From Streptomyces coeruleorubidus (GTDB lineage: Bacteria > Actinomycetota > Actinomycetes > Streptomycetales > Streptomycetaceae): 64,000 nucleotides of DNA. Location: NCBI RefSeq assembly GCF_008705135.1, contig NZ_CP023694.1, positions 7,601,001-7,665,000 of the forward strand, in the 5' to 3' direction. Under the pieces are notes generated by a model, which saw nothing but the letters and a program-made list of their open reading frames with translations, ran no database searches and was not told the DNA's origin. The translations under genes and the position numbers were made by a program. Below are positions 27,577 through 37,030 of this stretch, piece after piece. Numbering within the stretch: position 1 is the first letter of the stretch; each line of letters starts with the position of its first letter.

Positions 27577-29241
27577 TCAGGGTGCCGCCGCACCCGCTCC
27601 CTGCTCCGCTGACCGGCGCCGCGCCGGCGCGAGGTGCGGCCAGCCGCTGATGTCGCGTCGCAGCCGGCGGTCGTGGGTCGCCACGACGACGGCCGCGTCC
27701 GTGCTGTGCAGCGCTTCCGTCAGCTCGTCGACCAGGGCGATGGACAGGTGGTTGGTGGGCTCGTCCAGCAGCAGGACGTGCGGGCGGGCGGCCAGCGCCA
27801 AGGCCAGGTCGAGGCGCCGCTGCTGACCCATCGACAGCTCGGCCACCGGCTTGCCGGCGTCGCGTGAAGTGAGCAGACCCAGCGAGCCCAGCCCCACCAC
27901 CTCGCCCTCCTTCAGCACGCCCGCCGTGACCAGGCGCGCGGCGTGGGCCTCGTACAGGTCACGGGCCCGCCGGTGCGTCGCCCGCGGCGACTCCTGCCCG
28001 AGCAGACGCAGCCGCACCCCGCGGGCCCGGTGCACCCGGCCCGTGTCCGGGGCGAGCCGCCCGGCGAGGACGGACAGGAGCGTGGACTTGCCCGCGCCGT
28101 TCGGACCGGTGACGGCCAGCCTGTCGCCGGACGTCAACGACAGGCTCGTCGGGTGGTGCAGCCGTCCGCCGACCGTCACCTCCTCCGCCCGCAGCAGGAC
28201 GATGCCCGGCCGTGCGGGCAGGCCGGGCATCGAGAAACGCCGCGGCGGCACCGGCGCGGTGACCTGGTGCCGGTCCAAATCGTCCCGGCGCCGGTGGACG
28301 GAGCGCACCAGGGCACCGGCGCGGGTGGCGCGTTGGTGCTTGCCGGTGCCCTTGGGCGGTCGCCAGCCGGTGCTCAGCCGGTTCTGCGCCTCCGACAGGG
28401 CCTGCTGGAGACGGACGTGCTCGGTCAGCTGCTGCTCGTACTCCTCCTCCCAGCGCGCCAGTTCGGCCTCGCGGCCCTCCCGGTAGCCGGCGTAGCCGCC
28501 GCCGTACACGCCCGGCCGGCCGTCGCGGGTCGGGTCGAGGTCGAGGATCGTGGTGGCCACGTCCGCGAGCAGCGCCCGGTCGTGGCTGACCACCACGACA
28601 CCGCCGGCGTGGGCGCGCAGCCTGGCGGTGAGGTACTCCAGCCCCGCCAGGTCCAGGTGGTTGGTGGGCTCGTCCAGGAGCAGGAAGTCGTGCTCGGCGC
28701 CCAGCAGGCAGGCCAGCCGGATCCGGTAGCGCTGGCCGACCGACAGCGTGGCCAGGGGACGGGCCCGGTCGCTGACCGCACCCAGTCCGTCCAGGGCCAC
28801 GTCCACCCGGCGGTCGGCGTCCCAGGCGTCGAGCGCCTGAGCCGCCTCCAGGGCGTCGGCGTAGGCCTGTTCGGCACGGGGGCGTTCCGCCGCGAGGGCT
28901 TTCGCGGCGGTGTCCAGATCCCGCAGGGCGGCCCGGGCGTCGGCCAGGTACTCGTCGATGAAGTCGCCGACCGTGCGCTCGTCCTCGGCCGGCATCTCCT
29001 GCTCGGCCAGGGCGAGGGTGCCCACGCGGTGCACGGTCCCCTCGTCCGGGGTCAGCAGGCCGGCCAGGACGTGCAACAGGGTCGACTTGCCGCGTCCGTT
29101 CTCGCCGACGACGCCCCAGCGCGATCCGGGGGAGACCTTCATCTCGACGTCGTGCAGCACGGTGCGGCCACCGCGGTCGACGCGGACGCGGGCACAGTTC
29201 AGCTGCGCCCGGTCGCGGGCAGGCAGATCAAGGGTGGTCAC
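27577..29241 (-). CDS. ABC-F family ATPase, probable ribosome-protection/antibiotic resistance factor
   Basis: The 554 residues hold two ABC cassettes and no membrane domain. Cassette 1 has GENGRGKSTL, LSVGQRYRIRLA and LLLDEPTNHLDL; cassette 2 has GPNGAGKSTL, LSMGQQRRLDLA and LLLDEPTNHLSI. Between them is a long charged linker with EEYEQQLTEHVRLQQ and RPPKGTGKHQRATRAG, the part that enters the ribosome in antibiotic-resistance ABC-Fs. Length and layout resemble actinomycete macrolide/lincosamide self-resistance proteins. GTG 29241 is preceded by GAGGAAGAG; an in-frame GTG at 29268 lies upstream. The ~230-nt leader suggests attenuation control. Confidence 0.9.
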   Translation of the reverse strand: MTTLDLPARDRAQLNCARVRVDRGGRTVLHDVEMKVSPGSRWGVVGENGRGKSTLLHVLAGLLTPDEGTVHRVGTLALAEQEMPAEDERTVGDFIDEYLADARAALRDLDTAAKALAAERPRAEQAYADALEAAQALDAWDADRRVDVALDGLGAVSDRARPLATLSVGQRYRIRLACLLGAEHDFLLLDEPTNHLDLAGLEYLTARLRAHAGGVVVVSHDRALLADVATTILDLDPTRDGRPGVYGGGYAGYREGREAELARWEEEYEQQLTEHVRLQQALSEAQNRLSTGWRPPKGTGKHQRATRAGALVRSVHRRRDDLDRHQVTAPVPPRRFSMPGLPARPGIVLLRAEEVTVGGRLHHPTSLSLTSGDRLAVTGPNGAGKSTLLSVLAGRLAPDTGRVHRARGVRLRLLGQESPRATHRRARDLYEAHAARLVTAGVLKEGEVVGLGSLGLLTSRDAGKPVAELSMGQQRRLDLALALAARPHVLLLDEPTNHLSIALVDELTEALHSTDAAVVVATHDRRLRRDISGWPHLAPARRRSAEQGAGAAAP

Positions 29242-29470
29242 GTTCTCTTCCTCGTTGAGGAGGCACACTTCACCCCCGGTTCGGGCGGGGATGGGAGCGG
29301 GCCTTCAGATCCGACGGACGGCCGGCCCGGAACAGGGCGGGCCGTGGGCGACGTCGCGGCTCCCGGCGCCTCGGCCCGTGGTCGTCAAGGCATGCGAGGG
29401 GCGGAGCCGGTGGCCCGGATCAGATGTAGTGAACGTAACTCACACAAACATGCTAACAATTGCCGCCGCG
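29242..29470 (-). promoter_or_regulatory. long leader of the ABC-F gene with short ORFs and hairpins
   Basis: AT-richer promoter-like sequence lies at 29420-29460 (minus-strand TTGTTA and TTGTGT as -35 candidates). The leader contains CGGGCCG / CGGCCCG arms at 29338-29344 and 29372-29378 that could pair. There is a two-codon ORF, ATG-CCT-TGA, near 29392. An 11-codon ORF from GTG 29273 (Val-Lys-Cys-Ala-Ser-Ser-Thr-Arg-Lys-Arg-Thr) has a TGA overlapping the ABC-F GTG. This is the layout expected for antibiotic-sensing attenuation, but nothing proves it. Confidence 0.4.
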
Positions 29471-29473
29471 CGC

Positions 29474-31519
29474 TCAGGGACGAGTGCGGACCAGCAGCAG
29501 CGCGACGTCGTCGTCGGGCTCCGGACTCAGCGCGCCGAGGAGGCTGTCACTGGTCCGTTGCAGGCTGGGCCCCGCGTTCCCCAGGAGGCGGGTCAGCATG
29601 GTGAGGCCGGTGTCGATCGGCTCTCCGCGCTTCTCGACCAGCCCATCGGTGTACAGGGCGAGCAGGGAGCCCGGCGCGAGCTCCAGTTCCACGGTGCCGA
29701 ACTCCACGCCGCCCACCCCCAGCGGCACGCCGCCGGGCACGTCGACGAGTGTCGCGCCGCCGTCCGGCCCGGCGAGCACGGGCGGCAGATGACCGGCGCT
29801 GGACAGCGAGCAGATGCCGGCCCGCAGGTCGCACACCGCGTACACGCACGTGGCGATCGCGTCGCCGAGCGAACCGGCGATGTCGTCGAGGTGCCGCAGC
29901 AGCTCGGCGGGCGGCAGGTCCAGCCGGGCCAGCGCCCGCGTCGCCGTGCTCAGCTGCCCCATGATCGCCGCGGCCTGGACGCCCTTGCCCATGACGTCGC
30001 CCACCACGAGCCCGGTGCGCCCCGGGCCCAGCGGCAGCACGTCGTACCAGTCGCCGCCGACCTCGCTGAGCGCCGGGCGGTAGCGGGCGGCGATGTCGAG
30101 CCCCTCCCGCTCGGCGGGCGTGGCCGGGAGCAAACTGCGCTGGAGCGTCAGGGCGGTGCCGCGTTCCCGGCCGTAGAGGCGGGCGTTGTCGATGCAGATC
30201 GCGGCGCGCGCGGCGAGCTCGGAGGCGAGCACCTGGTCCCGGTCGTCGAAGGCGCGTTCGTCGACCGTGCGGTACAGGGTGAGGGTGCCGAGCACCTTGC
30301 CCCGGGCCATCAGCGGCACCGCCATGTAGGAGTGCGCGCCGGCCTCGCGCAGGGTCTGGGCGGCCCGCGCGTCCCGGGCGATGCGGCGCATCATCTTCGT
30401 GTCCACGCGCTCGACCAGGACCGGGCGGGCCCTGCGGACGCACTGCGTGATGATCCGTGAGGAACCGTAGGTGGCCAGCTCGCCGACCGGGTCGGCGGCG
30501 TGGATGGCGTCGGTCGGATAGCCCGCCGCGACGGCCAGCGCCCGGAACTCGGCGGGCGCGCCGCCCGACACCGGCGCGATGGTGCCGTGGGCCACGACCG
30601 ACTCCAGGACGTCCACGGCGGCCAGGTCCGCGAGGTGCGACACCACCACGTCGGCCAGCTCCCGGGCGGTCTGCTGAAGGTCGAGCGTGGTGCCGATCCG
30701 CACCCCGGCGTCGGCGATCACCGACAGGTGCTGGCGTGCCTGCGCGACCTCGGCCGCGGCCTGCTGGCGCTCGGTGACGTCCAGCACGGCCATCGCGAGA
30801 CCGAGCACCCGGCCGTCGGTGTCCTCGATGCGGTGGTACGACTCCGAGTAGGCGCGATCCTCTTCGTCCCCCGCGGTGCGGCCGATGGTCTGCTGGTCGA
30901 GCAGGGGTCTGCCGGTCTTGAGGACGTGCCGCATCCGGGCCTCGATGACCTCGACGTCCAGGCCGGGCAGCACCTCGCCGAGCCGGCGGCCCAGCACCGC
31001 CTCCTCGGGCACGCCGTTGATCCGCTCCAGCGCGGGATTGACCCCGACCCAGCGCAGGTCGTTGTCGAAGACGGCGATGCCGAGCGGGGTCTGGTGGACG
31101 AGACTGTGGGAGAGGGCGAGGTCCCGCTCCACCTTCCGTACCGTCGTCGCGTCCGTGGCGAGTCCCAGCAGATGGGGCTGCCCCTCGCTGTCGAGGAGCC
31201 GCATCGTGCGGAACTCCACGGCGCGTTCCGTGCCGTCGCGGTGCCGCAGCGGGAAGACACCGGCCCAGCGGTCGCCCGATCTGACCTGGGCGAACAGTTC
31301 CCTGCCCCGGTGGCGGTTCTCGGGCGCGATCAGGAGTGTGTCGGCGCGCTGCCGCAGGGCCTCCTCGGCGGTGTAGCCGAGGAGCTGCTCGATCTCGGGG
31401 CTCCACAGGGCGATGTGCCCGCCGCCGTCCAGGACCACGGCCGCGACCTTCAGCAGGTCCAGCAGCCCCCCGGGCGCGGCCGTGACGGCGTCGTGATCCG
31501 GGGTCGCATACCCGTTCAT
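29474..31519 (-). CDS. PAS-PAS-GAF-PP2C (SpoIIE/RsbU-type) serine phosphatase
   Basis: The 681-residue soluble signalling protein has two PAS domains (about 18-140 and 145-265), a GAF domain (about 285-440, with SYMAVPLMARGKVLGTLTLY) and a C-terminal PP2C-type phosphatase. The phosphatase metal sites are EVGGDWYDVLPLG, VVGDVMGKG and ALYTDGLVEKRGE. Such proteins dephosphorylate anti-anti-sigma factors in Streptomyces stress and development pathways. No anti-sigma or STAS gene is adjacent and there is no kinase (HATPase) domain. ATG 31519 follows GAAGGAGC. The input signal is unknown. Confidence 0.93.
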   Translation of the reverse strand: MNGYATPDHDAVTAAPGGLLDLLKVAAVVLDGGGHIALWSPEIEQLLGYTAEEALRQRADTLLIAPENRHRGRELFAQVRSGDRWAGVFPLRHRDGTERAVEFRTMRLLDSEGQPHLLGLATDATTVRKVERDLALSHSLVHQTPLGIAVFDNDLRWVGVNPALERINGVPEEAVLGRRLGEVLPGLDVEVIEARMRHVLKTGRPLLDQQTIGRTAGDEEDRAYSESYHRIEDTDGRVLGLAMAVLDVTERQQAAAEVAQARQHLSVIADAGVRIGTTLDLQQTARELADVVVSHLADLAAVDVLESVVAHGTIAPVSGGAPAEFRALAVAAGYPTDAIHAADPVGELATYGSSRIITQCVRRARPVLVERVDTKMMRRIARDARAAQTLREAGAHSYMAVPLMARGKVLGTLTLYRTVDERAFDDRDQVLASELAARAAICIDNARLYGRERGTALTLQRSLLPATPAEREGLDIAARYRPALSEVGGDWYDVLPLGPGRTGLVVGDVMGKGVQAAAIMGQLSTATRALARLDLPPAELLRHLDDIAGSLGDAIATCVYAVCDLRAGICSLSSAGHLPPVLAGPDGGATLVDVPGGVPLGVGGVEFGTVELELAPGSLLALYTDGLVEKRGEPIDTGLTMLTRLLGNAGPSLQRTSDSLLGALSPEPDDDVALLLVRTRP

Positions 31520-31671
31520 CCGAGCCGCTCCTTCCGGCGCGGCAAAAGGTCCGGCCAAGATCTGTTGCGCAGGCTGTCCGATGAGGTCACATTACGGTCG
31601 GAGAAGCGACACTGTCGCGCCGAAATGACAAATACCCGTGGGTCGGAACACGGAGAGAGGGAGCGGGAATC

Positions 31672-32502
31672 TTGGCTGACTGGACCTTGCGGGAGAGCCT
31701 GGCCACCACGTCGGGGACCGTGCGCTGGGACCGGCTCGGGGAGCCCGGCGGCGAGCCGGTCGTGCTGCTGCACGGGACGCCCTTCTCCTCGTACGTGTGG
31801 CACGGGATCGCTCCCGCGCTCGCCGCCGCCGGGCACCACGTGCACGTGTGGGACATGGCGGGCTACGGCACCTCCGACATGCACCCGGACCAGGACGTCT
31901 CACTGGCGGCCCAGGGCCGGATCTTCACCGAGCTGCTGGCGCACTGGGGCCTGGAGGAGCCGTCCGTCGTCGCGCACGACTTCGGCGGGTGCGTGGCCCT
32001 GCGCGCCCATCTGCTGCACGGGGCCCGCTACCGGCGGCTCGCCCTGGTCGACGCGGTCGCCCTGGAACCCTGGGGCACCTCCTTCTTCCGGCTGGTCGGC
32101 GAGCACAGCCACGTCTTCGAGCAGCTCCCGGCCGCGCTGCACGAGGCCCTGGTGCGCGAGTACGTCACGTCCGCGAGCCACATCGGCCTGCCGCCCGGCG
32201 CGCTGGACGCGCTCGTGCGGCCCTGGACGGGGGAGCGGGGCCAGGCCGCCTTCTACCGGCAGATCGCGCAGGCTGACCAGCGCTACACCGACGACATCCA
32301 GCCGCTCTATCCCACCCTCGACCTGCCCGTGACGGTCTGCTGGGGCACCGAGGACACCTGGATCCCCTTCGCCAAGGGGCAGGAGCTGGCCGCCCTGATC
32401 CCGGGCGCGCGGCTGGCGCCCGTCCCGGAGTCCGGCCACCTCGTCCCCCTGGACGCCCCCGCCCGGCTGACGAGCGAGGTGCTCACCTTCCTCGGAGCCT
32501 GA
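31672..32502 (+). CDS. alpha/beta hydrolase with Asp nucleophile (haloalkane dehalogenase/epoxide hydrolase-like)
   Basis: The 276-residue alpha/beta hydrolase has LLHGTPFSSYVW for the oxyanion region and nucleophile elbow VVAHDFGGCVA with D103, plus TVCWGTEDTWIP and ESGHLVPLDAP for the acid and His. The Asp nucleophile in HDFGG is the pattern of haloalkane and haloacetate dehalogenases and epoxide hydrolases, not of esterases. TTG 31672 is the start, behind GAGAGAGGGAGCGGGA. It is divergent from the phosphatase gene. The natural substrate cannot be told. Confidence 0.87.
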   Translation: MADWTLRESLATTSGTVRWDRLGEPGGEPVVLLHGTPFSSYVWHGIAPALAAAGHHVHVWDMAGYGTSDMHPDQDVSLAAQGRIFTELLAHWGLEEPSVVAHDFGGCVALRAHLLHGARYRRLALVDAVALEPWGTSFFRLVGEHSHVFEQLPAALHEALVREYVTSASHIGLPPGALDALVRPWTGERGQAAFYRQIAQADQRYTDDIQPLYPTLDLPVTVCWGTEDTWIPFAKGQELAALIPGARLAPVPESGHLVPLDAPARLTSEVLTFLGA

Positions 32503-32554
32503 AGGCGCCTGACACGAGAGAACCATCAGGACCGCACAAAGTCCGACGGGGTCA

Positions 32555-32583
32555 TTGCTTCGGTTGTGTTCGAGTCCTAGGGT
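32555..32583 (+). promoter_or_regulatory. promoter of the beta-galactosidase gene
   Basis: TTGCTT (32555-32560), a 17-bp spacer and TAGGGT (32578-32583) give a sigma70-type promoter. The predicted leader is about 130 nt to the ATG at 32720, which has GAGGAAGG upstream. Confidence 0.5.
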
Positions 32584-32719
32584 GTGCCTGCTCAGCAGTT
32601 GCTCCGTCACCGTCAGTTGCACGGGTCCCAACAGAAACGCCCATCGCGGCAGTTGGGGATCACATCTGACGTGCCCTCAGTCCGTGCAGCACCCTGTCGA
32701 ACCGAGGAAGGCCACGGTC

Positions 32720-35700
32720 ATGCCGCACCCGCTCTCGTCCCCCGCCGACCGGCCCGTCGTCAGCCGTCGCCGTCTGCTCGAAGGGGGCGCCGCCGTGCTC
32801 GGCGCGCTCGCCCTGTCCGCGTCGCCCGCCGTCGCGCACGCGGCCGGCCGGCGCCCGGCGGCGGACGGTCCTCCGGAGTGGAACGACGGCCTGGCCGTGT
32901 ACCGCGTGGGCACCGAGCCGCCGCACACCACGCTCATGCCGTACGCGAACCTCGGGCAGGCCCTGGCCGGCGACCGCGAGCGCTCGCCGTACCGGCTGAG
33001 CCTCGACGGCACGTGGAAGTTCGCCTACGCCGACCGACCCGACGACCGGGACGCCGACTTCTACCGCACCGACGTCGACGACTCCGGCTGGGACACCATC
33101 CCCGTGCCCTCGGCCTGGCAGCTGCACGGCTACGACTTCCCGATCTACATCAACATCACCTACCCCTGGTGGGGCCCCAACGGCGGCGGCGAGGACGCCC
33201 AGCCGCCGGCCGCCCCGACCCGCTACAACCCCGTCGGCCAGTACCGCCGTACGTTCACCGTCCCCCGGAACTGGTCGGGCCGCCGCACCTTCCTGCACTT
33301 CGAGGGCGTCAAGTCCGCCCACTACGTGTGGATCAACGGCGAGCTGGCCGGCTACCACGAGGACTCCTACACCTCCGCCGAGTACGACATCACCCCCCAC
33401 CTCAAGCCGGGCACCAACCAGATCGCCGTCGAGGTGTACCGCTACTCGGACGCCGAGTGGCTGGAGGACCAGGACATGATCCGGCTGAGCGGCATCTTCC
33501 GCTCGGTCCACCTGTACTCCACGCCGAACGTGCACCTGCGCGACTTCAAACTGGACACCCCGCTCGGCGACGACTACACCTCGGCCGAGCTCAAGGTCAC
33601 CGCGCACGTGCGCGACTACGGAGGCAAGGGCGCGGGCCGCTACACGGTCGAGACCCAGCTCTACGACGCGCGCGGCCACGCCGTCTGGCCGCGGCCCCTG
33701 AACCAGCCGGTCGACGTGCCGGACGGCGACGAGGCCACCGCCGAGGCGTCCAGAGCCGTCCCCTCGCCGAAGCTCTGGTCGGCCGAGCACCCGAACCTCT
33801 ACACCGCCGTGCTGCGACTGCGCGACCCGTCCGGCAAGGTCGTCGAGACGCTCTCGCACCGGGTCGGCTTCCGCGAGTTCGCGCTCAAGGACGGCCTGAT
33901 GCGCATCAACGGCAAGCCGGTCTCCTTCCGCGGCACCAACCGGCACGAGATGCATCCCGTCACCGGCTCGGCGCTCACCCGGGCGCAGATGATCGAGGAC
34001 ATCGAGATCATCAAGCGGCTCAACATCAACAGCGTCCGCACCTCGCACTACCCCAACAACCCGCTGTGGCTGGAACTCGCCGACGAGTACGGCCTGTACC
34101 TCGTGGACGAGACCAACCTCGAAACCCACGGCATCCGCGACAAGTTCCCCGGCAGCGGCCATCCCGAGTGGACCGAGGCGTGCGTGGTCCGCGCCCAGAA
34201 CATGGTCCACCGCGACAAGAACCACGCCTCGGTGGTCATCTGGTCCCTCGGCAACGAGGCGGGCGGCGGCACGACGTTCAACGCCATGTACGACTGGATC
34301 CGCTCCTACGACCCCACCCGCGTCATCCAGTACGAGGGCGACGACCGCCCCGGCATCAGCGACATCCGCTCCGAGATGTACGACAGCCCGCAGCGGGTCG
34401 AGCAGCGCGCCAAGGACACCGGTGACACCCGGCCGTACGTGATGATCGAGTACTCCCACGGCATGGGGAACTCCAACGGCAACTTCAAGAAGTACTGGGA
34501 CATCGTCCGCCGTTACGACGTCCTCCAGGGCGGCTGGATCTGGGACTTCGTCGACCAGGCCCTGAGCTGGCCGGTCCCGACCCGCAAGCTGCTGACCGAG
34601 TCCGGCCCGGGGGCACTGCGCGGCGAGGTCATCGCACCCGCCGCCGGCTTCGACCGCGCGAAGGGCGTCTCCGGCGGCACCGTCTTCCCCCGCGACGCCC
34701 GCCTCGACCTCACCGGCTCCCTCACGCTGGAGGCCTGGGTCACCCCGCACGTGACCGGCGGGCACCAGCCCCTCATCGCCAAGGGCGACACCCAGTACGC
34801 CCTCAAACAGACCGACAAGAACCTGGAGTTCTTCATCCACGGCGGCGGTCAGTGGGTCACCGCGAGCTGGGCGCTGCCCGAGGGCTGGACGGGCAAGGAG
34901 CACCACGTCGCCGGCGTCTTCGACGCGGACGCGGGGACGCTCACCCTGTACGTCGACGGCCAGGCGCGCGGCACCCGGACCACCACGCGGCGCCCCGGCA
35001 ACAACACCGCGTCCCTCACGCTCGCCACCGACGTCGACAACCCGACCCGGGAGTTCAGCGGAACCATCCGGCGGGCCCGCGTCTACGCCCGTGCCCTGAG
35101 CGCCGCGGAGCTGGCCTCGGACAGCCGCGGCCCCGGCGACGAGGGCGTGCGGTTCTGGTTCGACGCCGCCACCGTCGGCTTCAGCGAGAAGCGCCCGCGC
35201 GACAAGACGTTCTACGCCTACGGCGGCGACTGGGGCGACAACCCCAACGACGGCGCCTTCGCCGGTGACGGCATCGTCCTGCCCGACCGCACCCTCACGG
35301 GCAAGTCCGCCGAGGTCAAGCAGATCTACCAGGCGATCAACGCCGCCCCGGCCTCCGGCGGCCCCGGCGCCGTCACCCTCACCAACGAGTACCTGTTCAC
35401 CAACCTCCGCGAGTTCGACGGCCGTTGGTCCCTCGTCGCCGACGGCAAGGTCGTCCAGCGCGGCCGGCTGACCCGCGACCAGCTGAATCTCGCGCCGCTG
35501 ACCAGCAAGGACATCAAGGTGCCGGTGCGGCTGCCGGCGAAGCCCGCCCCGGGCGCGGAGTACTTCCTCCAGCTCTCCTTCACCACCAGGGAGTCCACCC
35601 AGTGGGCGAAGTCCGGCTTCGAGGTGGCCAAGCAGCAGCTCGCCCTCGACACGGACAGCCCGGCTGTGACGCCGCTGCCCCTGCGCAGCGTCCCCGCCCT

Positions 35701-36610
35701 GCGGTACACCGACCGGGACGAGGACGTCACGGTCAGGGGCAAGGGCTTCTCGGTCACCGTCGACAAGAGCACCGGCACCATCACGTCGTACGAGGCGGGC
35801 GGCACCCGGCTCATCACCTCCGGCCCCGCCCCGAACTTCTGGCGGGCGCCCACCGACAACGACCGGGGCAACGGCCACCACACCCGCAACCAGACGTGGC
35901 GCGACGCCGGAGCGAAGCGGAAGGTGGCGGACGTACAGGTGCGGCCGCTGGACGACCGGGCCGTCGAGGTCACGTTCACCGGCACGCTGCCCACCAGCAC
36001 GGAGTCCACGTACAGCACGACGTACACGGTCTTCGGCAACGGCGAGATCAAGGTCGACAACACCCTGCACCCGGGAGCGCCGAACCTGCCGTACATCCCC
36101 GAGGTCGGCACCCTGCTGTTCCTGCCCCGCCGCCTGGACCGGCTGCACTACTACGGCCGGGGCCCGGAGGAGAACATGTGGGACCGCAACAACGCCACCG
36201 ACGTGGGCCTGTACTCCGGCACCGTCTCCGGGCAGTGGACCTCCTACCTGCGCCCCCAGGAGAACGGCAACAAGACCGACGTCCGCTGGGCCGCGCTGAC
36301 CGACGGCAGCGGACGCGGACTGCTCGTGTCCGGTGAGCCGCTGCTGGAGGTCAACGCCTCGCACTTCACCCCCGAGGACCTGTCGGTCGGGGCCCGCCAC
36401 GACTACCAGCTCGACCCCAGGGACGCGGTGGTCCTCCGGGTCAACCACCGCCAGACGGGCGTGGGCGGCGACAACAGCTGGGGCGCACACCCCCACGACG
36501 AGTTCAAGCTCTTCGCCGACCGCGACTACGCGTACACCTACCGGCTGCGTCCGCTGACGCGCGTGAGCGAGGCGATGGCGGCCTCGCGACGGCCGACGGC
36601 CACGGAATAG
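32720..36610 (+). CDS. secreted GH2 beta-galactosidase with LamG-like insertion
   Basis: The 1296-residue enzyme carries a twin-arginine signal (SRRRLLEGGAAVLGALALSA), so it is exported folded. GH2 sugar-binding and Ig-like domains (about 75-390) lead into the TIM barrel with acid/base E513 (WSLGNEAGGG) and nucleophile E577 (MIEYSHGMGNSNG). At about 635-800 a concanavalin/LamG-like domain is inserted (LTGSLTLEAWVTP, GTLTLYVDGQARG), after which the barrel segment and the bgal small-chain domain (about 995-1280) continue. Ordinary LacZ is about 1020 residues, so the insertion explains the length. It probably cleaves galactosides in plant or other polymers outside the cell. Confidence 0.95.
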   Translation: MPHPLSSPADRPVVSRRRLLEGGAAVLGALALSASPAVAHAAGRRPAADGPPEWNDGLAVYRVGTEPPHTTLMPYANLGQALAGDRERSPYRLSLDGTWKFAYADRPDDRDADFYRTDVDDSGWDTIPVPSAWQLHGYDFPIYINITYPWWGPNGGGEDAQPPAAPTRYNPVGQYRRTFTVPRNWSGRRTFLHFEGVKSAHYVWINGELAGYHEDSYTSAEYDITPHLKPGTNQIAVEVYRYSDAEWLEDQDMIRLSGIFRSVHLYSTPNVHLRDFKLDTPLGDDYTSAELKVTAHVRDYGGKGAGRYTVETQLYDARGHAVWPRPLNQPVDVPDGDEATAEASRAVPSPKLWSAEHPNLYTAVLRLRDPSGKVVETLSHRVGFREFALKDGLMRINGKPVSFRGTNRHEMHPVTGSALTRAQMIEDIEIIKRLNINSVRTSHYPNNPLWLELADEYGLYLVDETNLETHGIRDKFPGSGHPEWTEACVVRAQNMVHRDKNHASVVIWSLGNEAGGGTTFNAMYDWIRSYDPTRVIQYEGDDRPGISDIRSEMYDSPQRVEQRAKDTGDTRPYVMIEYSHGMGNSNGNFKKYWDIVRRYDVLQGGWIWDFVDQALSWPVPTRKLLTESGPGALRGEVIAPAAGFDRAKGVSGGTVFPRDARLDLTGSLTLEAWVTPHVTGGHQPLIAKGDTQYALKQTDKNLEFFIHGGGQWVTASWALPEGWTGKEHHVAGVFDADAGTLTLYVDGQARGTRTTTRRPGNNTASLTLATDVDNPTREFSGTIRRARVYARALSAAELASDSRGPGDEGVRFWFDAATVGFSEKRPRDKTFYAYGGDWGDNPNDGAFAGDGIVLPDRTLTGKSAEVKQIYQAINAAPASGGPGAVTLTNEYLFTNLREFDGRWSLVADGKVVQRGRLTRDQLNLAPLTSKDIKVPVRLPAKPAPGAEYFLQLSFTTRESTQWAKSGFEVAKQQLALDTDSPAVTPLPLRSVPALRYTDRDEDVTVRGKGFSVTVDKSTGTITSYEAGGTRLITSGPAPNFWRAPTDNDRGNGHHTRNQTWRDAGAKRKVADVQVRPLDDRAVEVTFTGTLPTSTESTYSTTYTVFGNGEIKVDNTLHPGAPNLPYIPEVGTLLFLPRRLDRLHYYGRGPEENMWDRNNATDVGLYSGTVSGQWTSYLRPQENGNKTDVRWAALTDGSGRGLLVSGEPLLEVNASHFTPEDLSVGARHDYQLDPRDAVVLRVNHRQTGVGGDNSWGAHPHDEFKLFADRDYAYTYRLRPLTRVSEAMAASRRPTATE

Positions 36611-36623
36611 CCGGGCTGGTACG

Positions 36624-36657
36624 TCAGCGGCGCCGCCTCAGTCGGCGGCGTCGCTGA
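36624..36657. terminator. bidirectional terminator between beta-galactosidase and ArsR genes
   Basis: TCAGCGGCGCCGCC (36624-36637) pairs with GGCGGCGTCGCTGA (36644-36657), a 14-bp stem with one G-U pair and a 6-nt loop, between convergent genes. The right half is inside the ArsR coding end. Confidence 0.75.
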
Positions 36658-37000
36658 TGCCCAGACGCAGGTGCTCCACGTGGTAGACGGCCTGGTCGAG
36701 CAGCTCGGCGACATGGTGGTCGTGCAGCGCGTAGACGACCGAACGGCCCCGCCGCTCGCCCACCACCAGGCCCAGATTGCGCAGCAGCCGCAGCTGGTGC
36801 GAGCAGGCCGACTGCTCCATGCCCACCTCGGCGGCCAACTCGGTGGCCGGCAGCGGGCCTTCCCGCAGTCGCGCCAGGATCAGCAGACGGGAGGGCGTGG
36901 ACAGGGCCTGAAGCGTGGTGGCGACCTTCGTGACGTTGTCCGCGTCCAGGCGTACGCGCTCGGTGGCGTCCTGCGCGGGAATGACGGCTCCATGACCCAT
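36638..37000 (-). CDS. ArsR/SmtB-family metal-sensing repressor
   Basis: The 120-residue winged-helix regulator has its recognition helix in GMEQSACSHQLRLLRNLGLV. Its last helix holds Asp, His(+2), His(+13) and His(+16) in HDHHVAELLDQAVYHVEH. That spacing equals the alpha-5 zinc/cobalt site of CzrA, so it should sense Zn, Co or Ni. No metal exporter is next to it in the window, which is odd for this group. The start is taken at ATG 37000 with GAGG just upstream; the frame is open to GTG 37030. An operator-like repeat lies at 37031-37046. Confidence 0.88.
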   Translation of the reverse strand: MGHGAVIPAQDATERVRLDADNVTKVATTLQALSTPSRLLILARLREGPLPATELAAEVGMEQSACSHQLRLLRNLGLVVGERRGRSVVYALHDHHVAELLDQAVYHVEHLRLGISDAAD

Positions 37001-37030
37001 GACCTCATCGTACCGGTCACGCACGAACAC

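Noticed and set aside
32660..36496. A nearly 1280-codon open frame on the minus strand, opposite the beta-galactosidase gene
   Set aside because: It is an artefact of high GC: the plus-strand gene has intact catalytic motifs and a TAT signal, whereas the antisense product is low-complexity Val/Gly/Asp/Arg with no known motif.
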